From Kribbella sp. VKM Ac-2569 (GTDB lineage Bacteria; Actinomycetota; Actinomycetes; Propionibacteriales; Kribbellaceae): a stretch of 64,000 nt of DNA. The notes beneath the pieces were generated by a model that saw only the letters and a list, made by a program, of their open reading frames with translations, had not been told where the DNA came from and did no database searches. The stretch is from positions 806,001 to 870,000 of the forward strand of contig NZ_SGXJ01000004.1 of the NCBI RefSeq assembly GCF_004216905.1, read 5' to 3'. A program made the position numbers and the translations under genes. Shown piece by piece: positions 58,796 to 64,000 of the stretch (its first letter is position 1; the number at the start of each line of letters is the position of its first letter).

Positions 58796-58818
58796 GAGTG
58801 CGTCGTAAATGAGCACTC
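58796..58818. promoter_or_regulatory. Dyad in the divergent region between LuxR copy 2 and the peptide gene
   Basis: GAGTGC (58796-58801) and GCACTC (58813-58818) are exact inverted copies separated by 11 nt, near the middle of the 100-bp gap. Position and symmetry fit a LuxR-type operator controlling both genes. Confidence 0.45.
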
Positions 58819-58853
58819 AATGGCGGTTCGGATTCTTTCTGAAAGGACGATAC

Positions 58854-58973
58854 GTGATCAGGAAGCTGCTGACAGTAGTTGGTTTTGCCGTGGTTGTGTT
58901 GATCCCCGCGCCGTTGACCGCGTCTGCCACCGGCGCCAGCCCGGCCTGCAACGTGCTCGCTGTCTGCTGGTAG
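58854..58973 (+). CDS. Small secreted peptide precursor with two cysteines
   Basis: GTG 58854 with AAAGGA 6 nt upstream opens a 39-codon gene. The N-terminus (MIRKLLTVVGFAVVVLIP) is a compact signal peptide: basic n-region, hydrophobic core, then small residues APLTASA for signal peptidase I. The mature part would be TGASPACNVLAVCW, 14 residues with Cys-x5-Cys-Trp at the end, able to form a disulfide ring. An in-frame ATG at 58809 would add 15 residues but has no ribosome-binding site. It lies between divergent LuxR genes and purF. The role as a signal, toxin or structural peptide is unknown. Confidence 0.6.
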   Translation: MIRKLLTVVGFAVVVLIPAPLTASATGASPACNVLAVCW

Positions 58974-59004
58974 GTGCTCGGTCTGCGGACCTGTCTGCGT
59001 CCCG

Positions 59005-59010
59005 TAGACT
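59005..59010 (+). promoter_or_regulatory. -10 element for leaderless purF
   Basis: TAGACT ends 6 nt before GTG 59017, giving a transcription start at the GTG. There is no Shine-Dalgarno sequence and no long leader, so a purine riboswitch is excluded for this promoter. Confidence 0.5.
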
Positions 59011-59016
59011 GCTGGT

Positions 59017-60579
59017 GTGGCTCGTGGCGATGGTCGGCTTACTCATGAACTCGACCCGCAGGATCTGGGTCCGCAGGACGCTTGTGGCGTCTTCGGGGTC
59101 TGGGCGCCGGGGGAAGAGGTTGCCAAACTCACCTACTTCGGGCTCTATGCCTTGCAGCACCGGGGGCAGGAGTCGGCCGGGATCGCGGTCAGTAACGGGA
59201 GTCAGATTCTCGTTTACAAGGACATGGGGCTGGTCAGCCAGGCGTTCGACGAGGCGACTCTCGCCTCGCTCCGCGGGCATATCGCGATCGGCCACTGCCG
59301 GTACTCGACGACCGGGTCCAGTGTCTGGGCCAACGCGCAGCCGACGTTCCGGTCTACCGCGACCGGGTCGATCGCGCTCGGTCACAACGGCAACCTGACC
59401 AACACCAGCGAGCTCGCCGCGAGCCTGAACGGCGAAGGGGAGCTGGACCTCGGTCTGGACGCCGACGTCGACCACGCGAAGGCGAACGCGAAGCACGGTG
59501 CGTCGAGCGACACCGACATCCTCACCTCGATGCTCGCCGGGTACCCGGATCTGACCATCGAGCAGGCGGCCGCGAAGATCCTCCCGAAGGTCAAGGGCGC
59601 GTTCAGCCTGGTCTTCATGGACGAGAACACGCTGTACGGCGCCCGCGACCCGCAGGGCATCCGCCCGCTGGTGCTCGGCCGGCTGGAGCGCGGCTGGGTG
59701 ATCGCCAGCGAGACCGCCGCCCTGGACATCGTCGGCGCGAGCTTCATCCGCGAGGTCGAGCCCGGCGAGATCGTCGCGATCGACGCCGAAGGGCTCCGCT
59801 CGACCAAGTTCGCCGAGCCGGACCCGAAGGGCTGCCTGTTCGAGTTCGTCTACCTGGCCCGCCCGGACACCCAGATCTCCGGCCAGCGCATCCACTCCAC
59901 CCGGGTCGAGATCGGCCGCCGGCTGGCGCGCGAGCACCCCGCCGACGCCGACCTCGTCATCGCCACCCCGGAGTCCGGCGTACCGGGCGCGATCGGGTAC
60001 GCCGAAGAGTCGGGCATCCCGTACGGGGCGGGTCTGGTCAAGAACGCGTACGTCGGCCGCACCTTCATCCAGCCGAGCCAGACCATCCGCCAGCTCGGCA
60101 TCCGGCTGAAGCTGAACCCGCTGCGCGAGGTGATCGAGGGCAAGCGCCTGGTCGTGGTGGACGACACGATCGTCCGCGGCAACACCCAGCGCGCCGTCAT
60201 CCGGATGCTGCGCGAGGCGGGCGCCAAGGAGATCCACGTCCGGATCACCGCGCCGCCGGTGAAGTGGCCGTGCTTCTACGGCATCGACTTCGCCAGCCGC
60301 GCCGAGCTGATCGCGAACGGCCTGAACACCGAGGAGATCTGCCGCTCGCTCGGCGCCGACTCGCTCGGTTACATCAGCCTCGATGTTCTGGTCGAAGCCA
60401 CCACCGTGCCGAAGGAGCGACTCTGCCGGGCCTGCTTCGACGGGGTCTACCCGGTCGCGCTGCCGGACCCGGAGCACCTCGGCAAGCACCTGCTCGAGCT
60501 GCCGGTGGCCACCGACGTCGACGGACTGGCCACGGTCTCCGGCGGAGCCGGCGCCGCGGACGCGCTCAGCCGCCCGTAG
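59017..60579 (+). CDS. purF: Amidophosphoribosyltransferase
   Basis: The 520-residue enzyme makes phosphoribosylamine from PRPP and glutamine, the first committed step of purine synthesis. The N-terminal 22 residues are a propeptide; the catalytic Cys23 (DACGVFGVW) becomes N-terminal after cleavage. Glutaminase residues include HRGQESAGI, IGHCRYSTTG and LGHNGNLTN. The PRPP loop is RLVVVDDTIVRGNTQ. Cys residues CLFEF..., RAC and others may ligate the Fe-S cluster of the B. subtilis-type enzyme. A 21-bp gap separates it from purM. Confidence 0.97.
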   Translation: MARGDGRLTHELDPQDLGPQDACGVFGVWAPGEEVAKLTYFGLYALQHRGQESAGIAVSNGSQILVYKDMGLVSQAFDEATLASLRGHIAIGHCRYSTTGSSVWANAQPTFRSTATGSIALGHNGNLTNTSELAASLNGEGELDLGLDADVDHAKANAKHGASSDTDILTSMLAGYPDLTIEQAAAKILPKVKGAFSLVFMDENTLYGARDPQGIRPLVLGRLERGWVIASETAALDIVGASFIREVEPGEIVAIDAEGLRSTKFAEPDPKGCLFEFVYLARPDTQISGQRIHSTRVEIGRRLAREHPADADLVIATPESGVPGAIGYAEESGIPYGAGLVKNAYVGRTFIQPSQTIRQLGIRLKLNPLREVIEGKRLVVVDDTIVRGNTQRAVIRMLREAGAKEIHVRITAPPVKWPCFYGIDFASRAELIANGLNTEEICRSLGADSLGYISLDVLVEATTVPKERLCRACFDGVYPVALPDPEHLGKHLLELPVATDVDGLATVSGGAGAADALSRP

Positions 60580-60600
60580 TACTTCTAGGGAGAACAGAAC

Positions 60601-61674
60601 GTGAGTCAAGGCGCGAGTTACGCCGCTGCCGGGGTCGACATCGAGGCCGGTGACCGGGCCGTCGAGCTGATGAAGGAGTGGGTGGCGAAGGCGACCCGTC
60701 CCGAGGTGGTCGGCGGGCTCGGCGGTTTCGCCGGGTTGTTCGACGCAACCGCGCTGACGTCGTACCGGCGGCCGCTGCTGGCGACGTCGACGGACGGGAT
60801 CGGGACCAAGGTCGCGATCGCGCAGAAGCTCGACAAGCACGACACGATCGGGTTCGACCTGGTCGGGATGGTCGTCGACGACCTGGTCGTGTGCGGCGCG
60901 GAGCCGTTGTTCATGACCGACTACATCTGCACCGGCAAGGTGGTGCCCGAGACGATCGCGCAGATCGTGAAGGGCATCGCGGAGGCGTGTGTCGAGGCCG
61001 GTACGGCGCTCGTCGGCGGAGAGACCGCCGAACACCCGGGGCTGCTGAAGCCGGACGAGTACGACGTGGCAGGCGCGGCGACCGGTGTGGTCGAGGCAGA
61101 CGAGGTGCTCGGCGCGGAGCGGGTGCGCGAAGGGGACGTCGTACTGGCGATGGCGTCGTCGGGACTGCACTCGAACGGGTACAGCCTGGTGCGGCACGTG
61201 TTCTTCGACCGCGCGAGGTGGGAGCTGGACCGGGTCGTGCCCGAGTTGGGTACGACGCTCGGTGAGGTGCTGCTGACGCCGACGCGGGTGTACGCCAAGC
61301 ACTGCCTGGAGCTGATCCAGGAGCTCAACGGTGGTGACGACAAGCCGCTGCACGCGATGTCGCACATCACCGGCGGCGGCTTCGCCGCGAACCTGGCGCG
61401 AGTGATCCCGGACGAGCTGTCCGTGCGGATCGACCGCTCGACGTGGACACCGGCACCGATCTTCGGGCTCGTCGGGCTCCTCGGCGACGTCGCACTGCCG
61501 GAGCTCGAGAAGACGCTGAACATGGGCGCCGGCATGGTCGCCGTACTGGATCAGTCGGCTGCCGACGCCGCCGTTCAGGCGCTGGCTGCCCGTGACATCC
61601 CCGCCTGGATCTGCGGCGAAGTCACCGCAACTCCTGGCGGCACCGTCACCCTCGAAGGCACCTACGCCAAGTAG
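60601..61674 (+). CDS. purM: Phosphoribosylformylglycinamidine cyclo-ligase (AIR synthetase)
   Basis: The 357-residue enzyme closes the imidazole ring using ATP. Signatures: SYAAAGVDIEAGDRAVELMK, LLATSTDGIGTKVAIAQ, GFDLVGMVVDDLVVCGAEPLFMTDYI, ALVGGETAEHPG and HSNGYSLVRHV. Starts at GTG behind GGGAG (about 9 nt). It follows purF as in most actinobacteria and is succeeded by a convergent DUF3073 gene with a shared terminator. Confidence 0.97.
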   Translation: MSQGASYAAAGVDIEAGDRAVELMKEWVAKATRPEVVGGLGGFAGLFDATALTSYRRPLLATSTDGIGTKVAIAQKLDKHDTIGFDLVGMVVDDLVVCGAEPLFMTDYICTGKVVPETIAQIVKGIAEACVEAGTALVGGETAEHPGLLKPDEYDVAGAATGVVEADEVLGAERVREGDVVLAMASSGLHSNGYSLVRHVFFDRARWELDRVVPELGTTLGEVLLTPTRVYAKHCLELIQELNGGDDKPLHAMSHITGGGFAANLARVIPDELSVRIDRSTWTPAPIFGLVGLLGDVALPELEKTLNMGAGMVAVLDQSAADAAVQALAARDIPAWICGEVTATPGGTVTLEGTYAK

Positions 61675-61791
61675 GCCGCTGCACAGCCGCCGCCTGAGAG
61701 CGGGTCGCTATCGAGCCGTCCGACGCCTCGGGCTGCTGGAATCGCCGATCCGCCACAGGCGGTGCTGTGTGAAAACTCGTCGGGCGCACGG

Positions 61792-61831
61792 TGAACTGCT
61801 CAGGCACCCCTAAGGGCGCTTGAGCAGTTCA
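61792..61831. terminator. Bidirectional terminator between purM and DUF3073
   Basis: Arms TGAACTGCTCA and TGAGCAGTTCA pair perfectly; the stem continues inward (GGC...GCT, CCC...GGG) to a CTAA loop with one mismatch, about 18 bp in all. It lies between convergent stops. Confidence 0.85.
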
Positions 61832-61847
61832 ACCACGCTGGTGTGGC

Positions 61848-62033
61848 TTACCGACGGGGGTGGTAGTCGTCGGCGTCGTCTCCGTCGCCGTCGTTCTCGC
61901 CGTTTGCAGAACGGTCGCCACCCTGGTCACCGGACAGCTCACGCTTGAGCTGGTCCAAGTCGGTGTCCCAGGTGCGGTACTTCAGGTCGCGTGCGACCTT
62001 CGTCTGCTTGGCCTTTGCACGGCCGCGCCCCAT
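61848..62033 (-). CDS. DUF3073 small acidic protein
   Basis: The 61-residue protein has the invariant N-terminus MGRGRAKAKQTKVARDLKY, a helical middle TDLDQLKRELSG and an Asp/Gly-rich end. DUF3073 proteins occur only in actinobacteria, usually beside purM, and have no known function. ATG 62033 has GAGGGGG 8 nt upstream. Confidence 0.92.
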   Translation of the reverse strand: MGRGRAKAKQTKVARDLKYRTWDTDLDQLKRELSGDQGGDRSANGENDGDGDDADDYHPRR

Positions 62034-62183
62034 AGCGTCGACCCCCTCGCACAAGTCAACCGGGTACGCTGCGTGGCGCCCACGGATCAGTCGTCAGTAA
62101 TCGTGGTTCAAGGATACCCGGAGCGGCGGATCGACACACGCACCGCCCCCTGGCCGGACCCCGAAGAGGTCCGATCACCGCGT

Positions 62184-62225
62184 CGGCGGGGCGGGCCGAT
62201 CCCCTCAAACCAGCCCGCCCCGCCG
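62184..62225 (-). terminator. Terminator of the ABC exporter operon
   Basis: A 13-bp stem CGGCGGGGCGGGC / GCCCGCCCCGCCG with a 16-nt loop, 12 bp past the permease stop on the minus strand. No T-tract. The remaining gap up to 62034 shows no gene. Confidence 0.8.
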
Positions 62226-62237
62226 CCTTCGCCCCCG

Positions 62238-63044
62238 TTACTTGACCTCGCGACGTGAGCTTGCCCACAGTCCGAGGACAGTCGGAAGAACGATCCAGAC
62301 CCCCACCGAGACCAGCGTCTCGGGCACCATCCCGTGCAGATCACGCTCCGCGATCCGGCCGAGCGCGCCGAACACGTCCAGCCAGTTCGCGTTGTCCTTG
62401 AACAGCGCTGGCCCGGCCAGCGACCAGGCGGTCGGCGCGATGAAGTACGCCAGGATCGCAACCGCGGTCTGCGGGATGACGGCACCGAAGGCGGCGCCCA
62501 TCACGACGTTCAACGCGACGGTCAGGTAGGCACCGGCGAGCTGCCCGCCGAGTCCGGCGTACGACGCGGCATGGTCGGTGATCCCACCGGCGAGGGCGGT
62601 GCTCGCAAGCGCCAGCGCGACGACGGCGGTCATCACGACCACGCTCAGCACGACGGCCGAGACGAACTTGGCCAGCTGCACCCGGACCCGGCGCGGCGAC
62701 AGCGTGAACGTGGTCAGCGCGGTCCGCTGGGTCCACTCCGACGTCATCGCCATCACGCCGATCACCGGCAGTAGCAGCATCACGCCGGTGGACGCGGCGC
62801 CGAGGAACCCCTCGAAACCGGCGTCGCCCTGCGGCAGGTGCGTGAACTGCCAGGTCAGCGCGGCGAGCGCGATCAGCAGGATCGCGGCGATCAGGACCCG
62901 GCCGCTGCGGGTGTTGACGGACTTGCGGAGCTCGATGGTGACGAGCTTCAGGAAGGACTGACCGCGCGCGGGCGGCAGGCTGGTCGCCACCTCGCTCCGG
63001 TGCTTGGCGGTTGTCGCGGGCGCGACGTCGGTCACGGTGGTCAT
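62238..63044 (-). CDS. ABC-2-type permease
   Basis: The 268-residue protein has a cytoplasmic N-terminus (FLKLVTIELRKSVNTRSGRVL) and six membrane helices, with the coupling region SEWTQRTALTTFTLSPRRVRVQLAKF, the hallmark of ABC-2 exporters of the bacteriocin-immunity/NatB type. It works with the ATPase encoded 25 bp upstream. Substrate unknown; peptides, lipids or drugs are usual. ATG 63044 has TGGAG upstream. Confidence 0.88.
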   Translation of the reverse strand: MTTVTDVAPATTAKHRSEVATSLPPARGQSFLKLVTIELRKSVNTRSGRVLIAAILLIALAALTWQFTHLPQGDAGFEGFLGAASTGVMLLLPVIGVMAMTSEWTQRTALTTFTLSPRRVRVQLAKFVSAVVLSVVVMTAVVALALASTALAGGITDHAASYAGLGGQLAGAYLTVALNVVMGAAFGAVIPQTAVAILAYFIAPTAWSLAGPALFKDNANWLDVFGALGRIAERDLHGMVPETLVSVGVWIVLPTVLGLWASSRREVK

Positions 63045-63069
63045 GAAAGTCTCCAGAGATTCGAGGTGA

Positions 63070-63969
63070 TCAGGCGGCTGCGGCGACGGGCTGTGACGGC
63101 TCAGCTGTCAGCTGGAAGAACAGATCCTCCAGGCCGGCGCCGTCGCTCTGGCGGAGTTCGAGAAGGATCTGACCGGCAGCGGCGGCGGCCCGCCCGACCT
63201 GCTCGGCGGTGGCGTCGACGCGGAGCACGCCGTCGTGCAGCGGCTCGAGGTTCAGCCCGGCGGCGGTCAGGGCCTCGTTCAGGCCGATCGGGTCGAGGCC
63301 GCGGACGAGCGTGCCGGATCCGGCCAGCAACTCCTCGAGCGAGCCGTTGGCGACGATCCGGCCGCCGCCGATGACGACAAGCCGGTCGACGGTCGCCTGC
63401 ACCTCGCCCAGCAGGTGGCTGGACAGGATCACCGTGCCGCCGCGGGACGCGAAGTCCTGCAGCAGTCCGCGCATCCAGCGGATGCCCTCCGGGTCCATCC
63501 CGTTCGCGGGCTCGTCGAGGATCAGTACGGCGGGGTCGCCGAGCAGCGCGCTGGCGATACCGAGCCGCTGCCGCATACCGAGCGAGTACTGACCGACGCG
63601 GCGCTTCGCGGCGTGACCGAGTCCGACCGCCTCGAGCATCTCGTCGGCGCGCGTCTTCGGCACGCCGAGGAGGCTCGCGTTCAGCAGCAGCGTCTCGCGG
63701 CCGGTGCGGCCCGGGTGCTGCGCGGCGGCGTCCAGCATGACCCCGACGACCCGGCCCGGGTTCGGCAGGTCGGCGTACCGCTTGCCGGTGATGGTGGCGG
63801 TGCCGGAGGTCGGCGGCGTCAGACCGGTGAGCATCCGCAGCGTCGTGGACTTGCCGGCGCCGTTCGGGCCGAGGAAGCCGGTGATGCTGCCGGGCTGAAC
63901 GGTGAACGCCACGTCCTGGACAGCCGTGGTGCTGCCGTAGCGCTTGGTCAGGTTCTCGACGGTGATCAT
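63070..63969 (-). CDS. ABC transporter ATPase (DrrA/CcmA-like)
   Basis: The 299-residue ATPase has Walker A GFLGPNGAGKST, signature motif YSLGMRQRLGIA, Walker B AVLILDEPANGMDP and the switch His in SSHLLGE. The C-terminal ~80 residues form the extra domain of the DrrA-type family. It energises the neighbouring permease, forming an exporter. The start is 31 bp from the window end, so anything upstream is unseen. Confidence 0.93.
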   Translation of the reverse strand: MITVENLTKRYGSTTAVQDVAFTVQPGSITGFLGPNGAGKSTTLRMLTGLTPPTSGTATITGKRYADLPNPGRVVGVMLDAAAQHPGRTGRETLLLNASLLGVPKTRADEMLEAVGLGHAAKRRVGQYSLGMRQRLGIASALLGDPAVLILDEPANGMDPEGIRWMRGLLQDFASRGGTVILSSHLLGEVQATVDRLVVIGGGRIVANGSLEELLAGSGTLVRGLDPIGLNEALTAAGLNLEPLHDGVLRVDATAEQVGRAAAAAGQILLELRQSDGAGLEDLFFQLTAEPSQPVAAAA

Positions 63970-64000
63970 GACATCGAGTCAACCGTGACCGACCCCGGTC

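Noticed and set aside
58809..58853. Upstream ATG in frame with the small peptide gene
   Set aside because: No ribosome-binding site, and it would place a charged, aromatic stretch before the signal peptide. The GTG at 58854 has AAAGGA at correct spacing.
59000..59016. Purine riboswitch upstream of purF
   Set aside because: The -10 element lies 6 nt before the GTG and the peptide gene ends 43 bp earlier, leaving no room for an aptamer in this transcript.
1..64000. CRISPR arrays, tRNA or rRNA genes, intact transposases, phage genes
   Set aside because: Read for spaced direct repeats, tRNA T-loop text and transposase motifs; none was found. A computed scan could confirm.

Overview
The window is very GC-rich, uses GTG and TTG starts freely, and carries several actinobacterial hallmarks: purF-purM followed by a DUF3073 gene, topA with a Lys/Ala-rich tail, thymidylate kinase fused to an MFS-like membrane domain, a RicT/PSP1 protein next to a Tap-type lipoprotein hydrolase, and two MocR regulators. 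I infer a high-GC actinobacterium, most likely Propionibacteriales (Kribbella-like). The taxon is an inference from gene content only. No tRNA, rRNA, CRISPR array, intact insertion sequence or prophage was seen.

Layout. 1-6.9 kb: the 3' end of a cytochrome P450, a NUDIX hydrolase, a convergent LLM-type flavin/F420 oxidoreductase, an unexplained 0.5-kb non-coding stretch, tandem paralogous GGDEF proteins and an NPPY-type methyltransferase. 6.9-12.1 kb: a large secreted GH31 glycosidase diverging from a Tat-exported hydrolase-fold protein that appears to lack its catalytic Ser and His. 12.3-16.0 kb: topA, a small membrane protein and a Fur-family repressor. 16.1-21.5 kb: a GH2 beta-galactosidase, a long inverted repeat, and a MocR regulator diverging from an aminotransferase. 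21.5-29.6 kb: MFS-tmk fusion, holB, two DUF4190-like membrane proteins, RicT-like protein and an exported serine hydrolase. 29.7-37.8 kb: a sterol-carrier-like protein, an MFS exporter, a lipoprotein, a TetR/MMPL pair with two operator-like palindromes, a second MocR regulator and a methyltransferase, then a 163-bp imperfect palindrome. 37.8-47.9 kb: a CYTH-CHAD protein, then a leftward cluster of LytS-type kinase, fdhA, LytTR regulator, two DUF485-type proteins and two Na+/solute symporters (probably sensing and taking up a small carboxylate), plus a metallophosphoesterase. 48-52 kb: three secreted or anchored proteins of unknown function around a membrane Ser/Thr kinase. 52.3-56.5 kb: an M20 peptidase and the three-gene proton-translocating transhydrogenase. 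56.5-59 kb: two tandem TrmB-LuxR regulators diverging from a previously unlabelled 39-residue secreted peptide with two cysteines. 59-64 kb: purF, purM, DUF3073 and an ABC exporter.

Recurring themes. Many genes start without a Shine-Dalgarno sequence but have a TAnnnT -10 hexamer ending 6-8 nt before the start codon (LLM gene, lacZ-like gene, tmk, ricT-like gene, Ser/Thr kinase, M20 peptidase, pntAA, purF), so leaderless transcripts appear common and help choose starts. Several convergent gene pairs overlap at their stop codons. The best candidate for an undescribed system is the divergent peptide/double TrmB-LuxR locus near 56.7-59.0 kb. The most unusual non-coding structure is the palindrome at 37605-37767.
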